A DNA stretch of 64,000 bases from Mesorhizobium sp. (GCF_004962245.1 NZ_SUHQ01000035.1:1-64000); one strand, 5' to 3'; counted from the stretch's first letter, positions 26,940 to 36,233 are shown. Numbers and translations are program-made. The notes: a model not told the origin generated them from the letters alone.

Positions 26940-27637
26940 TACGCGCGCCTCCTGCGCAGCGCCTCGAGCCAGAAATCGGCGTCCTCGTAGTCGGTGGGAT
27001 CAGCGTGCCCGGCGAGATGGAACGCTTCGCGCCGCTCGACGCAGGTCCCGCATCGTCCGCAGTGACGCACGCCGCCCTTGTAACAGGACCAGGTCTCGGC
27101 AAACGGGGTGCCGTATCTTGCGCCATCCGCAACAATGTCAGCTTTTCCGAGATTCACATACGGTGCATAGAGGCGTATCTGCGCATAGCCGTCGAGCGCG
27201 CGGTCTTGCATTGTCTGGAAAGCTTCAATGAAGGCCGGACGGCAATCGGGATAGATGAAGTGGTCCCCACCATGCACGGCCGCCGCCACCGCTTCGGCGT
27301 TGTGGGCGGCGGCGAGACCGAAGGCGATTGCCAACATGATGGCATTGCGGTTCGGCACCACCGTAATCTTCATCGTGTCTTCGGCGTAGTGGCCGTCCGG
27401 CACGTCGACACTGTCGGTCAGCGCTGAGCCGGAAAGGCCACGGCCGATTTCGCCGATGTCGATGATCTGGTGCGGGACCTTCAGTCGCTGCGCGCAAAGA
27501 GCGGCGAAGCCCAATTCCTTCCTGTGCCGTTGGCCATAGTCGAAAGATAGAAGGCCGGTGAGTTCGTGCTCCGCTGCCACCATGTGAGCAAGGGAAACGG
27601 AGTCCAATCCGCCAGAGCAGACGGCGAGAGTCTTCAT
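26939..27637 (-). CDS. queC: 7-cyano-7-deazaguanine synthase
   Basis: ATP-dependent conversion of 7-carboxy-7-deazaguanine to preQ0. The PP-loop motif VCSGGLDSVSL is at the N-terminus, and four zinc cysteines lie in the C-terminal CYKGGVRHCGRCGTCVERREAF. AAGGA precedes two consecutive ATG codons; the second (27637) matches the family start. First gene of a queC-queD-queE operon. A decayed copy of its 5' end is at 330-577. Confidence 0.94.
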   Translation of the reverse strand: MKTLAVCSGGLDSVSLAHMVAAEHELTGLLSFDYGQRHRKELGFAALCAQRLKVPHQIIDIGEIGRGLSGSALTDSVDVPDGHYAEDTMKITVVPNRNAIMLAIAFGLAAAHNAEAVAAAVHGGDHFIYPDCRPAFIEAFQTMQDRALDGYAQIRLYAPYVNLGKADIVADGARYGTPFAETWSCYKGGVRHCGRCGTCVERREAFHLAGHADPTDYEDADFWLEALRRRRA

Positions 27638-27851
27638 CATTGGTATCCTTGTTTTGACCGGGTAAGGCTGCGACCGGAGATTTCTCTGCGCCCCCACTAC
27701 TCCAGCGACTCAATTTTGTGAACCGGGAGAATTTCCGCACAGCCCGATTGGAGCGAGCATGGGTCGCGTCCAACACGCGTGATCAATAAGAGTCGAGCGC
27801 TTCAGCAGTTTGTTCGCATCGCGCCAACTTTCGCAATCTGCTGTCGGATTT

Positions 27852-27867
27852 TGTCGACTGCGAGACA
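27852..27867. promoter_or_regulatory. NifA upstream activator sequence (secretion relic)
   Basis: TGTCGACTGCGAGACA fits TGT-N10-ACA exactly, 88 bases upstream of the sigma-54 site at 27956-27971. A CCGACA half-site lies between them at about 27883. Confidence 0.75.
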
Positions 27868-27955
27868 AGGTGATGTTCGGCCGACATCGGCTGCCTCTCA
27901 ATTAAGCCACTGAAACAAAGATACATATTGGCTTTCTGGCCTTCGCTTGCGCAGT

Positions 27956-27971
27956 TGGCACGACAATTGAT
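27956..27971 (+). promoter_or_regulatory. Sigma-54 promoter of the secretion relic
   Basis: TGGCACGACAATTGAT is identical to the -24 consensus and one base off at -12 (TTGAT for TTGCT). Transcription would start near 27983 and run into the small-protein and HlyD/C39 remnants. Confidence 0.65.
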
Positions 27972-28158
27972 GTGATATGGAAGCCTATGAGGTAACTGAA
28001 TTGGCCCCCGAAGAAGCATCCACCATCTTGGAAGTGATGCTTTGGACAAGGGCTTTCGGTCTTTTCTGGCTAGGACTTTTAGCTTTAACTATCGCGGTGG
28101 CACGCATTCTGTCGACATCACTAATTGATACAGTAATTTTAGGAAAAACGAGAATACA

Positions 28159-28860
28159 ATGATCAATGTGTCAAACTATGGCATGACAGAATTAACTCTC
28201 GACGGAGCATCCGCAGATTTGTTTCGTTCGCTGTTATCGGACTTGTTGCCGCACTTACGGCTATAACGGCGGCCACAGGTTACCTGGTATGGCGCGTGGC
28301 GAATCTCACCATTGGGTGTGACGGGCACCCGATCAATATCGTAGTTCCTGCTGAACGGCAGGCTACTGCGCATAGAGCATTCTCTCCATCAGAACGCTCT
28401 TTACCCATACATAGGCTGCGTCGCGTTTGTTGCATTACCGCCAGGTGATGTTTTGGCTGGCAACCGCCGGCACTCTGAACTCAGCCGTTGGGTTGAATAC
28501 CTAGCGGATTTACGGCCTTTTCCCGCAGCTGACACAACTTCTTGAGTTCTGGTTGTTCAGCGGCGCAACATGGGCCTGCATCACTGATCTATTCGCTTGT
28601 TTAACTGTTGGAAGGAATAACGATGACGACGAATATGGACTTATGGTGCGACTGAGCTTTCCAATGAAGAAGCACCGGCATTTCAGGGGGAATGTTTTGG
28701 CTTGCTTTTGGACTTTTGGCATCTCTGGCGGCTGGCTTACTAGCTGAGAGTATAAATGGCCTCAATGCGGCAGATCACCATTGGTAGCGACAGACGGGCG
28801 CGCGAAAAATTTCTTGGTTCCTGCTGAAATGGGGCGCTATTCGGCAGAGAGCATTCTCTC
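28159..28860 (+). pseudogene. Two degenerate copies of a small membrane-protein locus
   Basis: Two stretches resemble each other. The first has a frame with a membrane helix (SFAVIGLVAALTAITAATGYL) and then IVVPAERQATAHRAFSPSER. The second, about 400 bases later, carries a similar tail (RQRAFSPDDRAIL). Both also contain a short ATG-initiated frame beginning MFWLA (28448 and 28692). Frames are broken and starts are unclear. A 61-codon frame at 27977-28162 with one membrane helix starts just before the predicted transcript start and is unlikely to be translated from it. I cannot name the family. Confidence 0.45.
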
Positions 28861-29935
28861 CAGACGACAGGGCGATCCTTAGTCATCTACAAGGTGATTG
28901 TGCTCTCTGTGGTGGCGGCATTGGTGTCGGTGCCGTTCATCACTCTATCTGTCTGTCCAAAGTGCCGGTATCATTCGACCCACGGTCGAGAAGACGCCCC
29001 TGGTCGCACCCGTCTCCGGGCGCATCTCCCGCATCCTTGCCGCTGAGAACGAACGCGTTGCCCAGGGGCAGGAGATCCTCGCCCTGGACGATGAGGTGGT
29101 TGAGGAAAAGATCATGCCGGTTAGAGCAGAAATTCGCGCAAGGAGCGATCTTGCCGGTGATCTCGAAAACCTGATCTCCTCCGGCACGCAGGCCAAGGAC
29201 CCGATCCGCCTCTCGACCGAATCCGCCAAAGCTGACCGCGCGCATTTCCTCAACTTGTTGCGGGAAAACGAATACGCCCGCACCAATGCCGCAGCCGGAA
29301 CTCGACCGTGCCAAGCGACTGCTTTCGGCTTCTGCAGCGCCCGCGAAAACTGTTGAAGAAAAGACTTTCGCCCTCCACAACATTGAGCTCCAGGGCGAGA
29401 TCCTGGCCCGGCGAAAAATCGCCGAATGGAACCAGCAACTCTTCGACATCAACCTGCGCCTCAAGGAGCTCACGGCCACTTTGCATGAGCTCGAGAACGA
29501 GCGGGATCTGACTCATATTCGAGCCCCAGTACTAGGCACTCTTGAGCAATTCTCAGGCCTCACTTCCGGCAGCTACGTACAGGCCGGGCAAAACGTCGGT
29601 TGGGTTTCGCCGGATACCGAACTGGTGGTGGAAATCTACGTTCCCCCCAAAGACATCGCTTTTGTGCACCCGGGCCAGTCGGTGCATATCCAAATCGATG
29701 CCTACAACTACAATCAATGGGGTGTCACTGACGCCAAGGTGCTCAACGTGGCGCAGGACTCCATTCTCCACGGCGGGAGCCCTTCTTCAAGGTCCCCCTT
29801 GCGCTGTCTCGCAACCAACTCGTCCTCAAGAACGGGGGCATCGCTCACCTGAAGAAAGGCATTACCGTTTGGGCACGCTTTCTCGTTGCAGACCGCACTT
29901 TGCTGCAACTCCTCTATGATAAAGTCGACGATTAG
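28861..29935 (+). pseudogene. HlyD-family type I secretion adaptor, frameshifted
   Basis: The parts of a periplasmic adaptor are present in order but in several frames: a membrane anchor (KVIVLSVVAALVSVPFITLS), the lipoyl-like PLVAPVSGRISRI segment, a coiled coil (EILARRKIAEWNQQLFDIN), the second lipoyl half IRAPVLGTLEQF, and a C-terminal FKVPLALSRNQLVLKNGG-GITVWARFLVADRTLLQLLYDKVDD. Frameshifts fall near 28965, 29290 and 29780. The gene is dead as it stands. Confidence 0.82.
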
Positions 29936-29993
29936 CTCAATCCGCTCCACGCGGGCGACTAATCTTCAATTTCCAGACAGTCAGCGAGCCGCC

Positions 29994-30270
29994 ATGTCAA
30001 GCAAGGTCAGCAAGTTTAAACAGCGCGATATCACCGATTGCGGGGCGACCAGTCTTGCTTGTGTCGCTGCCTTCTATGGCCACAAGCTGCTTTTGTCGCA
30101 CATTCGCCAGCATGCCTCGACCGACCACTCTGGCACCACTGTGCTCGGTCTCTTGGAAGCTGAAGAAGCCTTGGTTTCATAGCCAAGGGCGTGAGGGGTG
30201 GCTTCGACCGCCTCGACAAGATCCCCAAGCCCGATATCGCGCACGTCGTCATCAAGTTTGCGTTTGGACT
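29994..30270 (+). pseudogene. C39 peptidase domain of a bacteriocin-type ABC exporter, truncated
   Basis: The start MSSKVSKFKQRDITDCGATSLA is the N-terminal C39 peptidase domain, with the catalytic Cys in DCGA, of exporters that cleave double-glycine leaders. A frameshift near 30170 is followed by FIAKGVRGGFDRL-IPKPDIAHVV in another frame, including the family His region. The membrane and ATPase domains are missing. It lies 60 bases after the HlyD-like remnant, so both are relics of one peptide-export operon. Confidence 0.82.
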
Positions 30271-30509
30271 TGGCGTCATACAGTGCCGCCGGATAGAGCC
30301 CGCCGCCCTGATCTCCGGCGGTCTAATCAGAGCCCCCAGCTCCGCTGATGAGCCAGGCGCGGGCGCCTCGGGGCTTCCTAGCCTGCACAGCCTTCATGGG
30401 ACATGGTCAGGATACCTGTTAGATGAACTCCGATTAGTCTGGACGTTCTGCGCGTTCGGATACGCGGCAACGTGAACTTTCCACCCTGCACGCATCCCGA
30501 CTCGCCCCC

Positions 30510-31280
30510 TCAGTCACCGGTATGTTTCGTGATCCACTCGCGATAATACGACACGCGCGTATACACACCGTATGTCGTTCCGCAACCGGCCCCACTCGAG
30601 ACAATTCCAACCAAGATAGGGTTTTTGCCATGGGCTTTGGTCAGAGGACCTCCACTGTCCCCTTGGCAAGGATCGGTCCCGCCGCTTTCGATTCCGGCGC
30701 ACATCATCCCAGGAAAGATCTCCCCATATTTGCGGCTGCACGTTTTGTTGTCGACGTATGGGACCTTGCCCTCTCGGAGCTCTTCTGATTCCTCTCCACC
30801 ATGTCGTGTATCTCCCTTACCCGTCACGGTAAGGAGCTCGCCATTAGGAATGTCCATCCGGGGGGTAGCAAGGGGAATGGCCACTGCGGGTAGCGTACTG
30901 CGCACCCGCACGAGCGCCAGATCATGTTTGAATGCCTTCGCGACATACTCTTCGTGAACAATAAAGTCCGTTACATCTAACGAAACGCCATTCTTCACAG
31001 AGGCCTCGACCTTGGTTGCACCCGCTAAACAGTGTGCCGCTGTGAGGATCCATTGGTCTCCGATCACCACTCCACCGCATAGATAAGATTTAACCTTTCT
31101 GACAATTTTATCCTCTCTGACAATATTGAGTTCGACGTACCAAGGATGCTCTTTAGACGTGGTCCGCTTGCCGCGGACGATATCGAGCCCGCCTTGTACA
31201 GAAGTTTGAGCATGGGCGTGTTTTCCACCAAAAAGGGCTGCGAGCGCGCAGAGGGCATGACGACGGGTGATGGGGGGCAT
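30510..31280 (-). CDS. Secreted trypsin-like serine protease (S1 family)
   Basis: A 256-residue S1 protease. The catalytic triad is His83 (LTAAHC), Asp120 (KHDLALV) and Ser209 (CQGDSGGP). Asp203, six residues before the serine, predicts trypsin-like cleavage after Lys or Arg. The start MPPITRRHALCALAALFGG, ending near HAHAQ, is an export signal with a twin-Arg-like pair, so the enzyme leaves the cytoplasm. GAGGAAACCG precedes the ATG at 31280. All key residues are intact even though the flanking genes are broken. A weak sigma-54/UAS pair lies upstream. Confidence 0.9.
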   Translation of the reverse strand: MPPITRRHALCALAALFGGKHAHAQTSVQGGLDIVRGKRTTSKEHPWYVELNIVREDKIVRKVKSYLCGGVVIGDQWILTAAHCLAGATKVEASVKNGVSLDVTDFIVHEEYVAKAFKHDLALVRVRSTLPAVAIPLATPRMDIPNGELLTVTGKGDTRHGGEESEELREGKVPYVDNKTCSRKYGEIFPGMMCAGIESGGTDPCQGDSGGPLTKAHGKNPILVGIVSSGAGCGTTYGVYTRVSYYREWITKHTGD

Positions 31281-31321
31281 CGGTTTCCTCGTACCATTTT
31301 GCATTACATTGTGCGGCCGTG

Positions 31322-31337
31322 TGCCGTTGGCGCGCCA
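31322..31337 (-). promoter_or_regulatory. Candidate sigma-54 promoter of the protease gene
   Basis: The minus strand reads TGGCGCGCCAACGGCA, keeping GG-N10-GC with three consensus mismatches. A one-off UAS, TGTCCTCGATAGGACG (31411-31426), lies about 75 bases upstream, and the predicted transcript start leaves a leader of about 30 bases before the ATG. Suggestive only. Confidence 0.33.
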
Positions 31338-31439
31338 CCCTGCCTGCCCACCCATTAGCTGGCAACCCTCGTCTCGGATGTGATTCAGAATGCCGCAGGC
31401 AAACATGCTTTGTCCTCGATAGGACGTTCTGGTTGCCGT

Positions 31440-31791
31440 GGGCGGACGACTTCTTCGGAAAGCGCGACGACGGCACGGGGTCCGTTATAGGCAGGCTCTC
31501 CATGCTGATGCAGCTCGAGACCTCAAGGTTACTCGCCGCGCCGATGGCTCTCATGGCCAAGGCCGACGGCTCACGAAAATATGTCGGGGCCGCGGTGATC
31601 GGTCTGAACCGCGCCATGAAGGAACGGCTCTACGAGAGCGTCGCCGGATGCCCGGCCGGGCGCGCAAAGGAATTCCGATCAAGAAGCCGAACGCGCAGTG
31701 GATCAAGCCCGGCCTGGTCGGCCACATCAGCTTCCTGAAAGGCGAGGGCGGGCTGCGCCATGCCACTCTGACCGATGTTCGAGAGGACTAG
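31440..31791 (+). pseudogene. ATP-dependent DNA ligase (LigD-type) C-terminal remnant
   Basis: One frame reads GSVIGRLSMLMQLETSRLL and YVGAAVIGLNRAMKERL, and the next frame reads KKPNAQWIKPGLVGHISFLK and GEGGLRHATLTDVRED with a stop. These are the C-terminal OB-fold segments of bacterial LigC/LigD-type ligases. A frameshift lies near 31660 and the catalytic domain is missing. Confidence 0.65.
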
Positions 31792-32123
31792 TCGGCCCCG
31801 CAGATCGGTTCACCGGAAGGCATCCGAGCTGGCGCTCGGCGTTTTTTTAGCGCTTTGGCTGTTCGGGGTCGTCTGAGACAAACGACCCCGATGACCACGT
31901 CCATAACAGCTTCCAAGAGCGGCTTGCTGTCTTCGTCGCGGGCTTTAACGGTAAGGCGGCGGCAAATGACGCTGGGTGTGACTTCCCGCGCATAGTCTGT
32001 CAGCGCGGCGAAAGCCTCGAGCCTGACGGAATCCATGCCGCCGGCTAACCATGTCCCTTCAGTGTCGGAAAAGAGCCGATCATTGTTGCGTACGTCAAAA
32101 TAATTAAGGGAAAGGGCGGCCAT
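31788..32123 (-). CDS. Small hypothetical protein, DUF6894-like
   Basis: The N-terminal 80 residues (NYFDVRNNDRLFSDTEGTWL) resemble small rhizobial DUF6894-type proteins of unknown function, which begin with FF-VR-GD-DEEG patterns. The last 30 residues are basic and probably run-on sequence. GGAG precedes the ATG at 32123. It overlaps the end of the opposing ligase remnant by four bases. Confidence 0.5.
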   Translation of the reverse strand: MAALSLNYFDVRNNDRLFSDTEGTWLAGGMDSVRLEAFAALTDYAREVTPSVICRRLTVKARDEDSKPLLEAVMDVVIGVVCLRRPRTAKALKKRRAPARMPSGEPICGAD

Positions 32124-32168
32124 GTGATCTCCTATGGGCTCACTGCTGTCGAGGGTCCCTACAGCCTT

Positions 32169-32888
32169 CAGCGGAGTGGACTGCTACCGATAAGCCTTTC
32201 GTACTCGGCTTCCGGTGGGCCATAGCTGCCATCGGCCAGTTTGAATCAGTCCTTCCCAATCACGGATGACGATCTTGCCGCGCGTGGCGCGGATCAAGCC
32301 ATTGCCTTCCAGGACCTCGATGGCAACGGTTACGCCCGGCCGCCTCACGCCGAGCATGATCGACAGGAATTCGCGCGTGAGTTTCAGCTCGGGGCCAGCG
32401 CGATCCTAACACAACAGCAGCCATCGGGCGAGACGGCTTTCGAGCCCCTGGCGGGCGTTCGCGTGAGAGCGGTGTAGCTGGTCTGCACCATCAGGAATTG
32501 CACGAAGCAGAAGAAACAGCCGCAGGGTGGGACTTTGCTCGAGTGCCTCATGAAAGGGGGCTATCGGAATGCGCATCGCCTCTCCGGCGAGCTGGACGAC
32601 GCAATCATGCGGCGCCAGATTGTCGCCGAGGACGACAACCGTTCCTGTCATGCCTTTGTGGCCCAGAATGCCGGCTTTGGCATCCCGGCCGGGCGCCATT
32701 TTGGCGATGATAGAGCCGAAGCCCTCCTCTATGAAGTACACGAAGTTGATCGGCCTGCCTTGCTGTTCAAGGCGATCGCGCAGTGCCAGTTCGACGTGCT
32801 CCTGATCCGGCGAGAGCAGGGACCCATCCTGCTGGTCGAGCAGGCCAAGAAGTCTGTTTCTGTATGGGGAATTTGCGGAGTGCGGCAC
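32169..32888 (-). pseudogene. Crp/Fnr-family regulator with in-frame stop and frameshift
   Basis: The N-terminal cyclic-nucleotide-binding-type domain is intact (EEGFGSIIAKMAPG, HKGMTGTVVVLGD, ESRLARWLLLC) up to a TAG at 32406-32408. The same frame continues directly as DRAGPELKLTREFLSIMLGV and RPGVTVAIEVLEGNGLIRA, the winged helix of this family. One base change (CAG to TAG) would explain the stop. A second lesion near the 3' end shifts the tail LADGSYGPPEAEYERLIG into another frame. The likely start is the GTG at 32888. Confidence 0.8.
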
Positions 32889-33061
32889 TGCAACCGTCGC
32901 GGCAGGAATGTCATCGGGACTGAAATGGGCGAGGGCTGCAGTATCGCGGTCGGCGACCAAGCACCGGCCTAGTGTTTACGCCTGACACAAGAGTCCGGCC
33001 CCCACAACCGTTTCGGAATGAGGAGCAGCGCTGCCGCTGCTCCTCCAATCACACAACGGAT

Positions 33062-34096
33062 TCACGATGCGGCAACTCGAGCCATGATTTCGGATCGAAT
33101 GGTCGATGCGGTGTATAGCGAGGCATCCAGCGGCAAATCCCCAAATGCCAGTTGACACAGAAGATAATTAGCACCTGCCTCTTCCAGCTGATCAAGGATA
33201 GCTTTTCGGACAGAAGCTGCCGTTCCCACGACGCACAATTCACTTTCAATTGCTGCATCGAAGTTCAAAGGCAAGTTTGGTGGAGTGGGAATGGCATTTA
33301 GTTCGTATAGAAATTTGAAGCTCTTGAGCCATCGTTCATAGGCAGGTGCTGCGAGCAAATACGCATCTGTTTCAGAACGCCCTATCACCACCATTCGGAG
33401 CAATCCAAGAAATGGCGCTTGGTGGCCAATGTCAGCATCGTGAATTCGGGCGGCGCGGAACGCGTCGGTAACGCTGCGAACAGAAGTGGAAGGTCCGACG
33501 CAGGCGATGTTTGCCCCATTCGCGGCGGCCCAGCTAGCCGGCTCGGGTCGATTGGTGGCGATCCATGTCGGCGGCTGGGGATATTGGTGAGGTCTCAACG
33601 TCAGCGGAACGTCTTTCAACTCAAAGTGGCGGCCCTGATAAGAAAGCGTCCCGCCTTTCATCGCATTGATGAGAATCTCGCTGGCCTCCGCATACTGTTC
33701 TGGTGCTGCTTCTACAGCAACCCCGAAGTATCCCAATTCAGTCGGAGCAGAGCCGCGCCCTATGCCGAGTTCAAGCCTGCCGCCGCTCAACTGATCAAGC
33801 ATGCAGATCTCCTCGAAGGCACGCAGCGGATGATAGAGCGCAAGTAGCATTACCATGGGACCAACACGAAGACTGCGGGTTCGCTGGGCGACGCTCGCTA
33901 AGAACAAATTCGGTGATGGACCTCTGCCATGCGGCGTACAGTGGTGCTCTGCGAGATGATACGCATAAAAGCCATAGCCATCGCACGCTTCTGCTAGGCT
34001 CAGCCGATCTGCATATTGTTGGGCGATGTCATCGCCGTTTTCGTCCAGATGATCGAAGATGCCGAAGGTCAGGCCCGAAGCGAAAATTTTCTTCAA
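33062..34096 (-). CDS. Luciferase-like flavin monooxygenase
   Basis: A 344-residue member of the bacterial luciferase-like (LLM) family, which uses reduced FMN and O2. Family segments are GFYAYHLAEHHCTPHG, LRVGPMVMLLALYHPLRAFEE and GGRLELGIGRGS. The start appears to be a TTG at 34096 behind GGAGAA. It lies 27 bases after the HisC-like aminotransferase gene, and the two probably form an operon. The substrate is unknown. Confidence 0.85.
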   Translation of the reverse strand: MKKIFASGLTFGIFDHLDENGDDIAQQYADRLSLAEACDGYGFYAYHLAEHHCTPHGRGPSPNLFLASVAQRTRSLRVGPMVMLLALYHPLRAFEEICMLDQLSGGRLELGIGRGSAPTELGYFGVAVEAAPEQYAEASEILINAMKGGTLSYQGRHFELKDVPLTLRPHQYPQPPTWIATNRPEPASWAAANGANIACVGPSTSVRSVTDAFRAARIHDADIGHQAPFLGLLRMVVIGRSETDAYLLAAPAYERWLKSFKFLYELNAIPTPPNLPLNFDAAIESELCVVGTAASVRKAILDQLEEAGANYLLCQLAFGDLPLDASLYTASTIRSEIMARVAAS

Positions 34097-34123
34097 TTAA
34101 TTATTCTCCAAATTACCTATGAT

Positions 34124-35320
34124 TTATCCACTATTGGAAACATCATAACTTATAACACATCGACACTTATTACTTGATACATTTCCAATGCAATGTGAAT
34201 TGACTTCATGCTTGCGCACACCGCGATTCCTCTTAAAGTTCATACAGACGTGTTTGGCGGCAGCAAGGAATTTGTCCATCTGCTCTGTGGTGCCAATGCT
34301 GACGCGAATGCAGTTCTTCAAATCTATGTCAGGAAAGCTGGCGATGAGGATCTTCTGCTCTTTCAACGCGGCTTGCCAGCATGAGCCCTCCTGTCCCGCC
34401 GGCACACGGGCCAGCAAAAAGTTTGCGTGGGAGGGTGTTACGGAAAAGCCAAGTTGCAACAGCGCCAGGGTCACTCGCTGTCGTTCATGCTTGATGTGCC
34501 TGTGGTTCTCTTCGTAGGCGTGGCGATGCGCAAGAATGCTTTTCCCGACCGCCTGCCCGATCACGTTCATGTTGAAGACATTCTGGATGTTGCGCAGCCT
34601 GCCAATGATTTCTGGGTGACCGAAACCGAAGCCGACTCGCACGCCAGCGGCAGCATAGCTCTTTGAAAAAGTCCTCAAGATCAAAAGATTCGGATGTCTA
34701 TTGACGAGGCGCAGGGCATGGTCGGGTGCGAAGTCAACGTAGGCCTCATCCAAGACGATCAAGCGATCTGCTTGCTCCACAAGGCGTTCGATTTCGGCCA
34801 CCGGCACGAATGTTCCGGTCGGATTGTTCGGATTAGCCAACAGAATGAACTTCGCGTCTTTTGCGGGGCCGGACAGCAGTTTTTCTATCGGCAGGGGATG
34901 AGCTTCGCTCGATGCGATTTCGAGAAACTCAGCACCCTGCAACATGGCAAGTTTACGGTTGAACGAAAATCCGGGCGACAGCATCGCCACTCTATCTCCT
35001 GGGGCGAGGAAAGTTCTGTAGATGAGTCCGAGCAGTTCCGACGAACCGTTGCCGGCAATCACCTGATCTTTGGAAAATCCGTAAGCGTCGGAGGCAGCTG
35101 CCCTTAAGCTGAGATTGTCGTCTTCCGGATAAAGATACTGGTGTTCGATCGCAGCAATTGCACTTTGCATTACGCTCTTCGGCAACGGAAACGGGTTCTC
35201 GTTCGTATTTAGCTTAACGCAATTTGCATCCGTCGCTGGTCCGTTGGACGAGAGAGCATCTAATTTGCTGGCCACCGGCGAGAAAAGCGAAAGCACGGTC
35301 TTCAGTTTTGCATCGCACAT
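34124..35320 (-). CDS. HisC-like aminotransferase with C-terminal extension
   Basis: A class II-type aminotransferase resembling histidinol-phosphate aminotransferase. The PLP lysine is in RTFSKSYAAAGVRVGF, and NPNNPTGT, VLDEAYVDF and GNGSSELL are the cofactor-binding segments. After the usual end (EQMDKFLAAAKHV) it carries about 40 extra residues rich in Asn, Ser and Cys (MNFKRNRGVRKHEVNSHC and on) that are not part of the family. GGAGAAG precedes the ATG. Since it is paired with a flavin monooxygenase and not with his genes, a role in amino-acid-derived secondary metabolism is possible. Confidence 0.85.
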   Translation of the reverse strand: MCDAKLKTVLSLFSPVASKLDALSSNGPATDANCVKLNTNENPFPLPKSVMQSAIAAIEHQYLYPEDDNLSLRAAASDAYGFSKDQVIAGNGSSELLGLIYRTFLAPGDRVAMLSPGFSFNRKLAMLQGAEFLEIASSEAHPLPIEKLLSGPAKDAKFILLANPNNPTGTFVPVAEIERLVEQADRLIVLDEAYVDFAPDHALRLVNRHPNLLILRTFSKSYAAAGVRVGFGFGHPEIIGRLRNIQNVFNMNVIGQAVGKSILAHRHAYEENHRHIKHERQRVTLALLQLGFSVTPSHANFLLARVPAGQEGSCWQAALKEQKILIASFPDIDLKNCIRVSIGTTEQMDKFLAAAKHVCMNFKRNRGVRKHEVNSHCIGNVSSNKCRCVISYDVSNSG

Positions 35321-35527
35321 GTTCTTCTCCGTTTTTCAGTCCCGCAGGGCATGTGACATGAGGCAATCGTTGATCGTGACTTGATCGACGTTCGGCTATG
35401 TCAGCGCTGCCTTCCCACCTTGGTGGGATCGCCGACCACGGTTTGGATTTGACACCGGGAAGCTGTCGAGAACCTGATGACGACCCAACGTGTGGCCGAC
35501 GGCCGATTCGGCGCAACAGACGGTGTT

Positions 35528-35734
35528 TCAACATCGCATCGTCGTCAAAGCCGCATGCAGGGCCAGCACGACAGCCCGCCTCCAGCGCCCGCAGAAATAG
35601 GTGGAAACCGAGGTCTTGCCGAACCTCAGTTGCTCTGCCACCTCGCCCACCGGACTGCCCTGTTTATGGGTCAGGCGCAGGATCGTCCGGGTATCTTTGA
35701 CGCTCGTTCGTCTTGCTTGCTTCCGTCTTGGCAT
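35528..35734 (-). mobile_element. IS21-type transposase (IstA) N-terminal fragment
   Basis: A 69-codon fragment starting MPRRKQARRTSVKDTRTILRL and continuing SPVGEVAEQLRFGKTSVSTY, the helix-turn-helix start of IS21-family IstA. The catalytic core is missing; a following frame carries a short DDAMLKHRLLRRIGRRP continuation. No intact inverted repeats were seen. Confidence 0.6.
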
Positions 35735-36072
35735 GGGCTCTCTCGGTTCGCTGATGAGAGAGCCAAATACCGGCTCATCTGAGCATGAGACGCGGGCCTG
35801 ACGATATGGAGCGTCTCTGGTGGCGCGCGTAGCCAAGAGGGTTCGCCTCGCTGGCGGGGCATGCAAGACGGCGCACCTCCTTGGCTATCCTGTCCCATCG
35901 TCTCAGAGACTTCGCAGAGGTTGATATTCTGCAGTGGCTTTCGTCTCGCTGCTGCACGGCATTGACGCTGGGAGCCATGCTCGCGTGGCGCAATTGTGCT
36001 GAAGAACGGTGCCCACGGCAACGTTTCTTAACCCGCCCCAGGTCCTGGCGTTGGGCTAATTTCCGACATTCG

Positions 36073-36088
36073 TGTCCGGCTTCGGACA
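36073..36088. promoter_or_regulatory. NifA upstream activator sequence (prxS-rpoN)
   Basis: TGTCCGGCTTCGGACA is a nearly perfect palindrome fitting TGT-N10-ACA. A CCGACA half-site lies four bases upstream (36063-36068). Confidence 0.85.
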
Positions 36089-36217
36089 AAGGCCGGGTTT
36101 GCCGAACGGAGTCCCACCCAATTTCCAGTGCTGCTTGAGCAATAATATCGACCGGCATTACTGCACAACACGAAAGTTGCTGCAAAAACCGAAGTGAACC
36201 CAAGGCATGGGGTCAAT

Positions 36218-36233
36218 TGGCATGGCGCTTGCG
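36218..36233 (+). promoter_or_regulatory. Sigma-54 promoter of prxS-rpoN
   Basis: TGGCATGGCGCTTGCG matches the -24/-12 consensus with GG-N10-GC, 129 bases after the UAS. A NifA-dependent promoter ahead of prxS-rpoN is known in Rhizobium etli. Confidence 0.85.

Noticed and set aside
27977..28162. 61-residue single-helix membrane peptide
   Set aside because: Its ATG lies before the predicted sigma-54 transcript start and has no ribosome site, so it is not listed as a gene.
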